Assembly (NCBI RefSeq): GCF_000717275.1
Contig: NZ_JNYV01000003.1
Span: 620,001 to 684,000 of the forward strand
DNA from: Kitasatospora arboriphila
Lineage (GTDB): Bacteria; Actinomycetota; Actinomycetes; Mycobacteriales; Mycobacteriaceae
Direction: 5' to 3'
Length of the DNA: 64,000 bases
Positions 48,547 to 59,440 of the stretch are shown piece after piece. Under the pieces are notes generated by a model, which had not been told where the DNA came from, made no database searches, and worked only from the letters and a program-made list of their open reading frames with translations. Position 1 is the stretch's first letter; every line of letters begins with the position of its first letter. Position numbers and translations under genes: made by a program.

Positions 48547-49155
48547 ATGAGCGATGAGGCCGCCGTGGACGAACGGTTCGATTTTGCCGACCATTCCGGC
48601 GAGGAATGGATGGGCCGGCAGTTCGTCGGATGCAGTTTTAGCGAATGTGACCTCAGCGAGCTGTCCACGGAGGGCACAACATTCACCGATTGCGACTTCA
48701 CCGGCGCGAGTCTCGCCCGCTCCCGGCATCGGTCGAGTGCCTTCCGGAATTGTCACTTCGAGCGCACCCATCTCAACAAGGTCGAGATGGCCGACTGCAG
48801 TCTGGTCGGCTCGGTCATCACCCACTCGCGGGTTCGGCCCCTGACGATGATCGACTGCGACATGTCGCTGATGTCGATCGGCGGTCTGGACATGTCGGGT
48901 GTGGTGCTCCGGGGATGCCGCCTCCGGGAGGCGAATCTGACCGAGTCCATCTTGATCGGCGCGGATCTCTCCGGCTCAGATCTCACCGGGATCCGGGCTG
49001 TGGGTGTCAAACTCGGACAAGCGAACCTGCGTGGTGCGCGGTGCGATCCGCTGCTCTGGCTGCAGGCGTCGGTGACCGACGCCTCGGTTGATCCCGACCA
49101 GGCCATGGAGTTCGCGGTGGCACACGGTCTGCGGATCGGGGGAGGAGAGTTGTGA
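48547..49155 (+). CDS. mfpA: pentapeptide-repeat protein MfpA
   Basis: 202 residues from the ATG at 48547; the frame is open to 48499 without a better start. Right-handed quadrilateral beta-helix of A(D/N)LxX repeats: FVGCSFSECDLSELS, FTDCDFTGASLARS, RGCRLREANLTES, ADLSGSDLTGI. It ends PDQAMEFAVAHGLRIGGG, matching M. tuberculosis MfpA, which mimics DNA, binds gyrase and gives low-level fluoroquinolone resistance. The mfpB-E genes that precede mfpA in mycobacteria are missing here. It overlaps the next gene by four bases. Confidence 0.93.
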   Translation: MSDEAAVDERFDFADHSGEEWMGRQFVGCSFSECDLSELSTEGTTFTDCDFTGASLARSRHRSSAFRNCHFERTHLNKVEMADCSLVGSVITHSRVRPLTMIDCDMSLMSIGGLDMSGVVLRGCRLREANLTESILIGADLSGSDLTGIRAVGVKLGQANLRGARCDPLLWLQASVTDASVDPDQAMEFAVAHGLRIGGGEL

Positions 49156-50255
49156 CCCACACACCTGGTGAGGCCCGGAGGCCTGGCAACGAGCACAACA
49201 TTGCATCGAAGAAGCCGGTCATCCACCCGGTGGCCTGGACGCCGCCTCCTGCGAACACCGCGGGCTGGCCGGCGCCGCTCACCCCTGAAGTCACGGTGAT
49301 CACCCTGGACGACGATTCACCCGAGGACGTCGTCGTGGACCGCGACGGACGGGTCTACACCGGTGCCATCGGCGGCAACATCATCCGCATCGACCCGGTC
49401 GACCACTCGCGGCAGGTGGTGGCGAACACCGGTGGGCGCCCCCTGGGTATGGAGCTGCTCGGCGACCACCTGTTCATCTGCGACAGCGAGCGCGGCCTGT
49501 TGCACATGGACGTCCGGTCCGGACGCATCGACACCGTCGTCGACCAGGTGGATGGCGAACGGCTGACCTTCTGTTCCAACGTGGTGGTCACCGCCGCCAC
49601 CGACGGCCCCGATCCTCGGCCACTCGAGCTCTACGTGACCCAGTCGACCACCCGCCATCCGTATGAGATGTACATGGCCGACATCTTCGAGCACTCGGGC
49701 GCGGGCAGACTGCTGCGCGTGGTGCTGGACGATCCCGGTGATCCGGGCTCTCACGATTCATCGACCTCACCCTGGTCGGGTACTGCCGACGTGGTCCTGA
49801 CCGGTTTGCAGTTCGCCAACGGGCTGGTCGTGCACCAGGGTCGGCTGCTGATCGCCGAGACCGGCGCCTATCGGTTACGGTCCTTCGATCTGGCGACGGG
49901 AACCGATTCGGTGCTTCTCGACGGTCTGCCCGCCTTTCCCGACAACAGTTCGCTGGCACCGGATGGTGAGCACATGTGGCTCGCCCTCGTGGCCAACCGC
50001 AACGGCACACTCGACGCCCTGGCCGGCAGACCCGGTCTGCGCAAACTGCTCTGGCGGCTGCCGGATCGTCTGTTGCCGAAGGCGGTGGCACCGATGCGTC
50101 TGCTCAAGATCCATCTGGCCACCGTCCGGGTCGTCGCGGAGTACCGGGTCCCCGTCGCCGGTTTCGGTCAGAGCACGGGTGTGGTCGAACACAACGGGCG
50201 CGTCTGGGTCGGCGGGATCGAGGCGCCCGCGGTGGCGTGGTTCGATCTCGAATGA
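49152..50255 (+). CDS. SMP-30/strictosidine-synthase-like beta-propeller hydrolase
   Basis: 367 residues, GTG start overlapping the mfpA stop. Six-bladed beta-propeller: [59 protein letters not shown] and [19 protein letters not shown] carry the usual metal-site Glu, Asn and Asp. No signal peptide is visible. Related proteins are lactonases or esterases. Substrate unknown. Confidence 0.88.
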   Translation: MTHTPGEARRPGNEHNIASKKPVIHPVAWTPPPANTAGWPAPLTPEVTVITLDDDSPEDVVVDRDGRVYTGAIGGNIIRIDPVDHSRQVVANTGGRPLGMELLGDHLFICDSERGLLHMDVRSGRIDTVVDQVDGERLTFCSNVVVTAATDGPDPRPLELYVTQSTTRHPYEMYMADIFEHSGAGRLLRVVLDDPGDPGSHDSSTSPWSGTADVVLTGLQFANGLVVHQGRLLIAETGAYRLRSFDLATGTDSVLLDGLPAFPDNSSLAPDGEHMWLALVANRNGTLDALAGRPGLRKLLWRLPDRLLPKAVAPMRLLKIHLATVRVVAEYRVPVAGFGQSTGVVEHNGRVWVGGIEAPAVAWFDLE

Positions 50256-50319
50256 CCGCTCATCGACCCCGCGCGTGCCCCTGGCACCAGGTGTCACCGA
50301 CGCCTGGAACAATGGCAGC

Positions 50320-51192
50320 GTGAACGCAGCCGTACTGGATGGAAAAGCCACCCGCGACGAGGTCTTCACCGACCTCAAGGCCCGCGTGGACAAACTTCGG
50401 GCCGCGGGGGTCACACCCGGACTCGGCACGGTCCTCGTCGGCGACGACCCGGGCTCGCAGGCCTACGTCCGCGGCAAACACAACGACTGCGCCAAACTCG
50501 GGATCGCCTCAATCCGCAAGGACCTGCCGGCCGACATCACCACCGAACAGCTCAACGAGGCCATCGACGACCTGAATGCGGACCCGGCATGCACCGGATA
50601 CATCGTGCAGCTGCCGCTGCCGAAGCACCTCGATGAGAACGCGGCCCTCGAGCGGATCGACCCGGACAAGGACGCGGACGGTCTGCACCCGATCAACCTC
50701 GGCCGGCTGGTCCTCGACGGTTCCGGAACCTCGTCCGACGCGCCACTGCCGTGTACCCCCCGGGGCATCCTGCATCTGTTGCGGCGCTACGACATCCAGA
50801 TCGCCGGTGCCCACGTTGTGGTCGTCGGCCGCGGAGTCACCGTCGGCCGCCCCATCGGTCTGTTGCTGACACGGCGCAGCGACAACGCCACGGTGACCCT
50901 CTGTCACACCGGTACCCGGGATCTGGCCGCCGAGGTCAGCCGCGGCGACATCGTGATAGCTGCCGCAGGTGTGGCCGGACTGATCACCGCCGACATGGTG
51001 AAGCCTGGCGCTGCCGTGATCGACGTGGGCGTGAGCCGCACCGATGCCGGTCTGGTCGGAGATGTCGCGGCCGATGTCTGGGACGTGGCCGGCCACGTAT
51101 CTCCCAATCCGGGTGGTGTCGGTCCACTCACCAGGGCGTTCCTGATGGCCAACGTCGTGGAACGCGCAGAGTCCGCGCTCGCACAGCGTTGA
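50320..51192 (+). CDS. folD: methylenetetrahydrofolate dehydrogenase / methenyl-THF cyclohydrolase
   Basis: 290 residues from the GTG at 50320. Supplies 10-formyl-THF from 5,10-methylene-THF with NADP. Signatures: [20 protein letters not shown] with the catalytic lysine, [14 protein letters not shown], and the nucleotide loop [14 protein letters not shown]. Same place as M. tuberculosis Rv3356c. Confidence 0.97.
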   Translation: MNAAVLDGKATRDEVFTDLKARVDKLRAAGVTPGLGTVLVGDDPGSQAYVRGKHNDCAKLGIASIRKDLPADITTEQLNEAIDDLNADPACTGYIVQLPLPKHLDENAALERIDPDKDADGLHPINLGRLVLDGSGTSSDAPLPCTPRGILHLLRRYDIQIAGAHVVVVGRGVTVGRPIGLLLTRRSDNATVTLCHTGTRDLAAEVSRGDIVIAAAGVAGLITADMVKPGAAVIDVGVSRTDAGLVGDVAADVWDVAGHVSPNPGGVGPLTRAFLMANVVERAESALAQR

Positions 51193-51205
51193 TCGTCGAC
51201 AGCAG

Positions 51206-51562
51206 ATGACGCCCAGATCGTCCGACATCCGAGGTGGGGCCGATCGTGCCGCACGGAACCGTGCCCGGCGGCTGCACCAGGTGCGCAGGCTGCGGTGGGT
51301 TCTCGTGCAGATCCCATTCATGGCCGTCGTCGCCCTGGTCGTGATCGCAGCGGTGTTCCTGGTGTTCGACCGCTGGCGTCGTGGAGCCTTTGTCTTCGGG
51401 TCTGCTGCCCTCTTCGCAGCGCTCTTACGTGCGATTCTGCCCAGTTCAAGGGTGGGTCTCCTCGAGGTGCGTGGACGATTCGCCGACGTCGTGGCGATGT
51501 CTTTGGCCGGCGTCGCAATACTGTGGTTGGCTACCTCGATCGACCCTTTGGGCACAGATTGA
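51206..51562 (+). CDS. DUF3017 membrane protein
   Basis: 118 residues with a basic N-terminus and three membrane helices (about 32-52, 57-78, 92-111). Follows folD by 13 bases, as Rv3355c does in M. tuberculosis. Function unknown. Confidence 0.85.
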   Translation: MTPRSSDIRGGADRAARNRARRLHQVRRLRWVLVQIPFMAVVALVVIAAVFLVFDRWRRGAFVFGSAALFAALLRAILPSSRVGLLEVRGRFADVVAMSLAGVAILWLATSIDPLGTD

Positions 51563-51741
51563 TTACAATCGTGTCTGTTACTGCACAAGTCGGTTGACCT
51601 GAGCCGCGACGATCGTTGTCGATCGTCGGCCGGGAGCCGGCAACGAAAGTGCTGGGGGGCACGCCAGGAGAGCTTGTCGCACGATGTGGAAGAACCGCAT
51701 CCGCGCAGGCAGGCGACACATCAACAGTTCGGAAGAGAGCA

Positions 51742-53196
51742 ATGAATACCTCGCTGGGCCTGTCCGCAGGCAGTGGAATGGTCCACTGCGTTCTGCTGAC
51801 GACCGACGAGAGTGGTCGTGTCGATGCTCTGGGCCGGGTGATCGACGTCGACCCCACCGATGGACTGACCCGGGCCGGACGGATCAACTCCGGCATCGAT
51901 CTGATGCTCTCCCAGGCGCGAGAGCGCGGCGACAGCGTCGGCACCATCGGCGTTGCCTACCGAACCGATGAGCACGCCCGGGAAATCGCGTCCAAGGGGA
52001 CCGGCGCCAAACGTCAGATCCAGTTGGTCGCGGAGACCGAGGCCGTGGCGCACCAGCTGATCAGTACGGGCGAGATCAGTCGCTTCGCACAGGTGGTCGT
52101 CGTCGACCTCGGCGACACCGGGATGGGCATGTACTGCCTCGACCCGTCGAGTCGTCGCATCACCGACTATCGACGTACCGAATCGGTTGCCGGTATCGCG
52201 TTGGATTCGCTCCTCGCCGATGACGTGGTGGGTTCTGGCCGGTTACGCGGGCGGCGCAAGTCCACGGTCCTGAGCGCCTGCCGTACCGCCAAAGAAGAAC
52301 TGTCCATCAAGGATTCGACGGCACTGATGGCCGGTAACCGCGCCGAACCGGTGACCGTCACCCGCACCTCGCTCGAGCGGCTGACCACTCCGATGGCCGA
52401 ACACGCCGCGCGCGTGGTCGGCGATTACGTGAACGGGCCGCATGCCGCGGGGGCAGAAGCAGTGGTGCTCGTCGGCGGTATCGCGAACATCCCGATCTTC
52501 CGTGACCTGATCGTCGACGCCGCCGGCCTCGAGGCAGTTCTGCCCAAGGGGCCGGAGTCGGTGGCGGCCACCGGCGCGGCGAAGATCGCGGCGCGGGGAC
52601 GTGGCGGTGCCGACCTCGCCTTCATCGGTGGTCGGCGCAGTCGCGACTGGCTCTCGGCCGCGCCGCTTGCCGTCTTCGGAGCGTTGCTTGCCGGCGCATT
52701 GATGACCGTGTACGCGGTGGGTTCATCGTTGGCGGGCAATCCGAGCACTCCGGCGTCGCAGCCACCCACGTCGTCCACCACGACCACCACGGTGCCACCC
52801 ACGACCACCGTCGAGATCTCCAGTCCCCGCGTGAGCACACCGGACCGTCCACCCGTGCAACCTCAGCCGGTGACGATCACCACCACTGTCGATCCGGCAC
52901 CACCGGCCACCGGTGGAGGTGGCGGCGGTGGCGCTGGAAACTCGGACCCGGGTTGGGCCACAACTGAATTGCCGGCGGGTACCGGACCGTCCCGGCCGTC
53001 GACCTCCACTTTGAGCCCCTCGCTGTGGCCGTTCCCGTTGCCGTCGCTCCCGTGGACCCCGACACTGGTTCCGCCGACACGCAATCCGACGACGCCGCCC
53101 CCGGACAACACTGCCATCGAGCCGCCACCCACCATCACGCCGAGCAGCCCGACGACGATCCCGGACGCCATCGCGACCACGCCGCAAGCGCCCTGA
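51742..53196 (+). CDS. Hsp70/actin-fold membrane protein with Pro/Thr-rich tail
   Basis: 484 residues from the ATG at 51742 with GGAAGAG upstream; an ATG at 51616 gives a less likely longer form. The N-terminal half is an Hsp70-like nucleotide-binding domain: a phosphate loop variant LGLSAGSGMVHCVLL, the second phosphate motif VVVVDLGDTGMGMY and the adenosine motif VVLVGGIANIPIF. No substrate-binding domain follows. Instead there is one membrane helix (about 305-327) and about 155 residues rich in Pro, Thr and Ser with a Gly run. Related proteins occur in mycolic-acid bacteria; function unknown. It is convergent with metX. Confidence 0.75.
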   Translation: MNTSLGLSAGSGMVHCVLLTTDESGRVDALGRVIDVDPTDGLTRAGRINSGIDLMLSQARERGDSVGTIGVAYRTDEHAREIASKGTGAKRQIQLVAETEAVAHQLISTGEISRFAQVVVVDLGDTGMGMYCLDPSSRRITDYRRTESVAGIALDSLLADDVVGSGRLRGRRKSTVLSACRTAKEELSIKDSTALMAGNRAEPVTVTRTSLERLTTPMAEHAARVVGDYVNGPHAAGAEAVVLVGGIANIPIFRDLIVDAAGLEAVLPKGPESVAATGAAKIAARGRGGADLAFIGGRRSRDWLSAAPLAVFGALLAGALMTVYAVGSSLAGNPSTPASQPPTSSTTTTTVPPTTTVEISSPRVSTPDRPPVQPQPVTITTTVDPAPPATGGGGGGGAGNSDPGWATTELPAGTGPSRPSTSTLSPSLWPFPLPSLPWTPTLVPPTRNPTTPPPDNTAIEPPPTITPSSPTTIPDAIATTPQAP

Positions 53197-53227
53197 GCGT
53201 CGAGCCAGCAGGACCGATCGTCGCGGG

Positions 53228-54394
53228 TCAGCGACGCGCCAGGTCGACCGTCTTCTTCAAAAGCGCTGACACGGCGTCGAATTCGGTCAAGAAGCCGTCG
53301 TGGCCGTTGGCCGAGTGCACAACATGCAATCCGTCGACGCACCCCGGCATCAGCTCGGCCAACTCGACCTGCTGACGGATCGGATACAGGCGGTCGGAGT
53401 CGATACCACCGATGATCACCGGCACCTCACAGCTTCGCAGCGCTGCCTCGACTCCACCACGACCGCGTCCGACGTCGTGGTGGTTGAGCACCTGCGAGAG
53501 CACCACGTAGCTGCCCGGATCAAAGCGTTGAACCAGCTTGTCGGCCTGGTGTTCGAGGTAGCTCTGGACGGCGTAACGGCCACCTTCGAGTGGATTCTCT
53601 TGTCCTTGGGGCGAATTAGCGAAGCGCTCGTCCAGCTCGAGTTCGTGGCGGTAGTACATGTGCGCAATACGCCGCGCGACTCCCAATCCCGCGGTCGGCC
53701 TGCGGCCCGTGCCGTGATAGTCGCCGCCCTGCCAGTCGGGATCGGCTTGGATGGCGGCGATCTGGGTGGTCTGGGTGCCGATCTGGTCCGCGGACGCCCG
53801 GGCTCCCACAGCCAAGATGAGTGCACTGCGCACTCGTTCGGGGTAGCCGATCACCCACTCGAGCGACCGCGCGCCGCCCATGGATCCACCGAGGACCGCA
53901 GCGACGGTGTTGATCTCGAGGGCGTCCATCAATGCGACCTCGGCCCGAACCTGGTCGAGGACGGTGATCTGTGGGAAGCGTGAACCCCACACGCGCCCTT
54001 CGGAATCGAGCGACGCCGGGCCGGTGGACCCACGACAACCGCCGAGAACGTTGGCCGAGACCACGCACCATTCGTTCGTGTCGACGGCGGCGCCCGGACC
54101 GATCAGCCCATCCCACCAACCGGGGGAGGGCTGACCGGGTCCGGCCGGGCCGGTGACATGGGAGTCACCGGTGAGCGCGTGTAGCGCCAGCACCACGTTG
54201 TCGCGCGCTTTCGAGAGTGTGCCCCACCGCTGGAACGCGAGGGTGACGTTCTCGATGCGCTCGCCGTTGTCGAGCTCGATGGGCCCCACCGACACACTGG
54301 TCAGCTTCCCGTCAGGCAGCGACTCCCAATCCGGGTGGATTCGCGGGGGCGTGTGCGGGTCGGTGCTCAATGTCGGCTTGGGGCTCGTCGTCAC
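53228..54394 (-). CDS. metX: homoserine O-acetyltransferase
   Basis: 388 residues, GTG start overlapping the metY stop. Alpha/beta-hydrolase fold: nucleophile in [12 protein letters not shown] (Ser about 180), acid in GIDSDRLYP and His in NGHDGFL. Makes O-acetylhomoserine from homoserine and acetyl-CoA for methionine synthesis. Named metA in M. tuberculosis (Rv3341). Confidence 0.96.
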   Translation of the reverse strand: MTTSPKPTLSTDPHTPPRIHPDWESLPDGKLTSVSVGPIELDNGERIENVTLAFQRWGTLSKARDNVVLALHALTGDSHVTGPAGPGQPSPGWWDGLIGPGAAVDTNEWCVVSANVLGGCRGSTGPASLDSEGRVWGSRFPQITVLDQVRAEVALMDALEINTVAAVLGGSMGGARSLEWVIGYPERVRSALILAVGARASADQIGTQTTQIAAIQADPDWQGGDYHGTGRRPTAGLGVARRIAHMYYRHELELDERFANSPQGQENPLEGGRYAVQSYLEHQADKLVQRFDPGSYVVLSQVLNHHDVGRGRGGVEAALRSCEVPVIIGGIDSDRLYPIRQQVELAELMPGCVDGLHVVHSANGHDGFLTEFDAVSALLKKTVDLARR

Positions 54395-55707
54395 TTGGCT
54401 GCGGCGAAGCCTGCGTCGAGGTCGGCAATGATGTCGGCGATGTTCTCGATGCCGACGGCCAACCGGACCAGCCCTGGGGCGACACCCGCGGCGAGCTGCT
54501 CTTCCGGCAGCAGCTGCGAATGGGTGGTGGAGGCCGGGTGGATCACCAGCGAGCGCACGTCGCCGATGTTGGCGACATGGCTGTGCAGGGTGAGTCCCTC
54601 GACGAACCGCTTACCGGCATCGACGCCACCGGCGATCTCGAAGCCGATGATGGCGCCCTGGCCGCGCGGGGCGAGTTCCTGACCGCGCTTGTACCAACGC
54701 GACGATTCGAGGCCGGCGTACGCGACCGACTCGACCTGGGCGTGCTCGGAGAGATACTTGGCGACGGCCTGGGCGTTGGACACGTGCCGCTCGATCCGCA
54801 GGCTCAACGTCTCCAGGCCTTGCGCGATGAGGAAGGCGTTGAACGGCGAGATCGCGGCGCCGGTGTCGCGCAGCCACTGGACCCGGGCCTTGAGCGCGTA
54901 GGCCGGTGCACCGAGGTCTGCGAACACGGCACCGTGGTAGCTGGGGTCCGGTGTGGTGAAGCCCGGGAACAGGTCTTTGCCGTCGCGCTGTCCACGCCAG
55001 TCGAAGGTACCGCCGTCGACGATCACGCCGCCGATCGCTGTGCCGTGGCCGCCGAGGTACTTGGTTGCCGAGTGGACGACGATGTCGGCGCCGTGGGCGA
55101 GGGGATTGATCAGGTACGGGGTCGCGACGGTGTTGTCGACGATGAGGGGCAGGCCCGCCTCGTGCGCGACCGAGCTGATCCCCGGTAGATCAAGGATCTC
55201 GTTGTTGGGGTTGGAGATGGTCTCACCGAAGAACGCGCGGGTGTTCGGCTTGATCGCCGCGCGCCAGCTGTCGAGATCCTCGGGATCCTCGACGAAGCCC
55301 ACCTCGATGCCCAGCTTGGGCAGTGTGTAGTGGAAGAGATTGTAGGTACCGCCGTAGAGCCGCGGGCTCGACACGACGTGCCCGCCGTTTTCGACGATGT
55401 TGAGGATGGCGTAGGTCTCGGCGGCCTGACCGGACGCGACCAGGAGAGCGGCGACGCCACCCTCGAGTGCCGCGATGCGCTGCTCGACGGCATCCTGCGT
55501 CGGGTTCATGATGCGCGTGTAGATGTTGCCGGGTTCGACGAGTCCGAAGAGGTTCGCTGCGTGCTCGGTGTCACGGAAGGTGTACGAGGTGGTTTGGTAG
55601 ATCGGCAATGCCCGGGCCGAGGTCTGCGAATCGGGGCTCTGACCAACATGGACCTGCTTGGTCTCGAAGCTCCAGTTGTCGGCGGGATTGACGTCAGTGT
55701 CAGACAT
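54391..55707 (-). CDS. metY: O-acetylhomoserine sulfhydrylase
   Basis: 438 residues. PLP enzyme of the Cys/Met family, with the PLP lysine in [13 protein letters not shown] (about 210). It makes homocysteine directly from O-acetylhomoserine and sulfide. First gene of metY-metX and behind a SAM-IV riboswitch. The ribosome site AAGGAAGAAG lies 6-10 bases before the ATG. Confidence 0.96.
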   Translation of the reverse strand: MSDTDVNPADNWSFETKQVHVGQSPDSQTSARALPIYQTTSYTFRDTEHAANLFGLVEPGNIYTRIMNPTQDAVEQRIAALEGGVAALLVASGQAAETYAILNIVENGGHVVSSPRLYGGTYNLFHYTLPKLGIEVGFVEDPEDLDSWRAAIKPNTRAFFGETISNPNNEILDLPGISSVAHEAGLPLIVDNTVATPYLINPLAHGADIVVHSATKYLGGHGTAIGGVIVDGGTFDWRGQRDGKDLFPGFTTPDPSYHGAVFADLGAPAYALKARVQWLRDTGAAISPFNAFLIAQGLETLSLRIERHVSNAQAVAKYLSEHAQVESVAYAGLESSRWYKRGQELAPRGQGAIIGFEIAGGVDAGKRFVEGLTLHSHVANIGDVRSLVIHPASTTHSQLLPEEQLAAGVAPGLVRLAVGIENIADIIADLDAGFAAAK

Positions 55708-55749
55708 GGCGAACTTCTTCCTTCATGGTCGGTGGTGCATCCAACTGTT

Positions 55750-55768
55750 GGGTCCGACCTTCGGACCC
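55750..55768 (-). promoter_or_regulatory. hairpin in the metY leader (SAM-IV expression platform)
   Basis: GGGTCCGA and TCGGACCC pair around a 3-base loop, between the riboswitch and the metY ribosome site. Without a U tract it is more likely to act on translation or with Rho than as a classical terminator. Confidence 0.5.
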
Positions 55769-55789
55769 GCGCTTGCCGCGGCGAAAAAC

Positions 55790-55880
55790 CGCTGGCCTGG
55801 TCATCACCCGGAGCACCCCACCGCGGTTGGAGGGTTGCCGATCAGCGAGCCGGGGCTTGTCGCTGATACTCATGACCTGG
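55790..55880 (-). promoter_or_regulatory. SAM-IV riboswitch
   Basis: On the minus strand the leader reads GGTCATGAG, then CAGCGACAAGCCCCGGCTCG with CTGATCGGCAACCCTCC, the GCGGTGGGGTGCTCCGGGTG stretch and closing GATGACC. GGTCATGAG and the final GATGACC pair as P1. This is the typical actinobacterial SAM-IV aptamer. High SAM should switch off metY-metX. Just upstream, TTATAT near 55893 is a likely -10 region. Confidence 0.88.
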
Positions 55881-56166
55881 CGATAAGGATATAACACGCG
55901 TCACCCAGCCAAAAAAGCATCCTGCGCAGACTGATTCTGACCTTGCGTAACAGCACTTTTTGCCCGCGTGCCCGAGGTGATTCGGCGGGAGTGACAACGT
56001 CGTGGAGGGGCGTCGAGGCCGCGCTCAGCAAGGGCTGACCTCCATCGCCCGGCTGTGGGCGAGTTCACCTCACCGCAGGGAATCATCGCGGTGGCCACGC
56101 AGTTGAAACCTTGGTTGCCCGGCAGCGTCGCCGCCTCACCCCAAGCACCCCTCGAGAGGATGAACC
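55881..56166. other. divergent region between the metY leader and the MFS gene
   Basis: No gene is supported. The left end holds the metY promoter; a short A-rich stretch (AAAAAAGC) follows. The rest is ordinary GC-rich DNA with a possible ribosome site GAGAGGATG-like sequence just before the MFS start. Confidence 0.4.
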
Positions 56167-57435
56167 ATGTCTGCCGTCAGTACCCCGGTTCCCACCGCGA
56201 ACCCACAGGGATGGCGGAAATGGCGGGGGAGCCGTCGCAACGCAGTCCTGGCTCTTGCCCTCGGCGCCTTCGGGATCGGCACCACCGAGTTCGTGGCGAT
56301 GGGACTGCTCCCGTCGATCGCGGACTCCCTCGGGACCACCGAACCCACAGCCGGACACGTCATCTCCGCCTACGCTCTCGGTGTCGTGGTGGGTGCACCG
56401 CTGATCGCTGCGCTGACCGCCCGGATGTCCCGGCGCACACTCTTGATCGCCTTGATGGTCGCCTTCACCATCGGCAACGCCGCCACAGTGCTCGCCCAGA
56501 GTTACGGCATGCTCATGGTGGCCCGCTTTGTCGCAGGCCTTCCCCACGGCGCCTACTTCGGGGTCGCGGCTCTGGTCGCCGCACACCTCGCCGGCCCGGA
56601 TGCACGGGCCAAGGCGGTGGGGCAGGTGATGCTGGGCCTCAGCGTCGCCAACGTGATCGGCGTCCCTGCCGCCACCTGGCTCGGCAGCACTCTGGGATGG
56701 CGCGCCGCATTTGTTGTGGTGGTGGTGATCGGGCTGCTGACCATCGGTGCCCTGTCGGTGTTCCTGCCCACGTTGTCCGGCATGAAGATCACCAACCCCA
56801 TCACCGAACTGGGTGCCCTCACCCGGCCTCAGGTGTGGTTCACGCTGTTCATCGGTATCGTCGGATTCGGCGGGATGTTCGCGTTCTACACCTACATCAG
56901 CACCACGCTGACCAGCGTTTCCGGAGTATCCGAGTCGTTCATCCCCATCGCACTGATGTTATTCGGCCTCGGCATGGTCACCGGCAACATCGCCGGCGGT
57001 GCGCTTGCCGATCGCGGTGTGGTCCGGGCCATCTTCATCGGGCTGGTGGCGATCACGGTGGTACTCATCCTGTTCGCGTTGTTCGCCGACAACCCTTGGG
57101 CCGCCTTGGTGCTCACGTTCCTGATCGGTGTCAGCGGGACCGCGCTGACACCGGCGTTGCAGATCCGGCTGATGGATGTCGCCGAGGACGCGCAAACGCT
57201 CGCCGCTGCGCTGAACCACTCGGCACTCAACATCGCCAACGCCGGAGGGGCATGGCTCGGCGGTCTGGTGATCGCGGCCGGGTACGGGTACCGCGCGCCG
57301 TCTCTGCTCGGCGCCGGGTTGGCAGTGGCAGGTCTGCTGGTCCTGGCGCTGGCCCTCGCGTATGCCCGGCGGGTCGGGACCAAGGCTCCGGTTCTTCCGC
57401 AGTCGGACGAGCTGGTCGCGGCCGACGCACGTTGA
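56167..57435 (+). CDS. MFS exporter, DHA1 (AraJ/CmlR-like) family
   Basis: 422 residues with 12 predicted helices. Helix 1 has GAFGIGTTEFVAMGLLP, the family mark of AraJ/chloramphenicol-type pumps; LTARMSRRTLL is the loop 2-3 motif and RFVAGLPHGAYFG is in helix 4. Export of sugars or drugs; substrate unknown. Confidence 0.9.
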   Translation: MSAVSTPVPTANPQGWRKWRGSRRNAVLALALGAFGIGTTEFVAMGLLPSIADSLGTTEPTAGHVISAYALGVVVGAPLIAALTARMSRRTLLIALMVAFTIGNAATVLAQSYGMLMVARFVAGLPHGAYFGVAALVAAHLAGPDARAKAVGQVMLGLSVANVIGVPAATWLGSTLGWRAAFVVVVVIGLLTIGALSVFLPTLSGMKITNPITELGALTRPQVWFTLFIGIVGFGGMFAFYTYISTTLTSVSGVSESFIPIALMLFGLGMVTGNIAGGALADRGVVRAIFIGLVAITVVLILFALFADNPWAALVLTFLIGVSGTALTPALQIRLMDVAEDAQTLAAALNHSALNIANAGGAWLGGLVIAAGYGYRAPSLLGAGLAVAGLLVLALALAYARRVGTKAPVLPQSDELVAADAR

Positions 57436-57497
57436 CACGCGCGGAGTTCACGGACCGCTGCCGGTGATGTCGTGACCCGCACGTAGGGTCGTCGGAC

Positions 57498-58304
57498 GTG
57501 ACGACAATCGTGACCACGATCAACGCAAATGGCATCCGGGCAGCGGTGAAACATCGCTCCGAGCGCAACCTGGGGCTCCTGCCGTGGCTGCGTGGCACCG
57601 ACACCCACCACGTGCTGCTGCAGGAAACCCGGGCCACCGAAGAGCAGGTGGTCGAAGCACTCGCCCCGGCCCTCGCCGACGGGTGGCATCTCACGCTGAA
57701 CGAGTCGGCGGTCAAAGGTCACTCAGGTGTGGCGATCCTGTCGCGCTCGGCTCCGGACCGTGTTCGTAAGGGGTTCGGCAGCAACGAGTTCGACGGCACC
57801 GGCCGGTACGTCGAGGCCGACTTCGGTGATCTGACCGTGGCCAGTCTGTACCTGCCCAAGGGTGCTTCGGACGGCCCGAAGCGCGAGGAGAAGTTCCGGT
57901 TCCTCGATGAGTTCGCTGCCCATCTCGCGGCATTGTCGCGCAAACGCCGCGACGTGGTCATCGGCGGCGACTGGAACATCGCACCCACCGAGCTCGACCT
58001 GAAGAACGCGAAGGGAAACGTCAAGAACCCTGGCTTCCTGCCCGAGGAGCGGCAGTGGGTCGCCGGACTGCTCGAGGCCGGCTGGGTCGACGTCGCCCGC
58101 GAACTGGCGGGTGAGGTGCCTGGCCCGTACTCGTGGTGGAGTTGGCGCGGCAAGGCCTTCGACAACGACGCCGGCTGGCGGATCGACTACCAGCTCGCGA
58201 ACAAGCGACTGGGGCAGCGGGCCACCAAGTCATACGTCCATCGGGCCGACGCCTATGACCTCCGCTGGTCCGACCACGCCCCCGTCACGGTGGAGTACTC
58301 GTGA
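57498..58304 (+). CDS. xthA: exodeoxyribonuclease III (AP endonuclease family)
   Basis: 268 residues, GTG start. EEP-fold nuclease: TTINANGIRAAVKHR, LLQETRATEEQV with the metal-binding Glu, VVIGGDWNIAP and the terminal WSDHAPV with catalytic Asp-His. Processes abasic sites and 3' ends in base-excision repair. Starts 62 bases after the MFS gene and 33 before trpS. Confidence 0.93.
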   Translation: MTTIVTTINANGIRAAVKHRSERNLGLLPWLRGTDTHHVLLQETRATEEQVVEALAPALADGWHLTLNESAVKGHSGVAILSRSAPDRVRKGFGSNEFDGTGRYVEADFGDLTVASLYLPKGASDGPKREEKFRFLDEFAAHLAALSRKRRDVVIGGDWNIAPTELDLKNAKGNVKNPGFLPEERQWVAGLLEAGWVDVARELAGEVPGPYSWWSWRGKAFDNDAGWRIDYQLANKRLGQRATKSYVHRADAYDLRWSDHAPVTVEYS

Positions 58305-59387
<1,083 letters not shown>

Positions 59388-59440
59388 ACAGACTCTCGCC
59401 AGACGCCAAGGGCTCGACGGACGAACCGAACGGGGATTCG

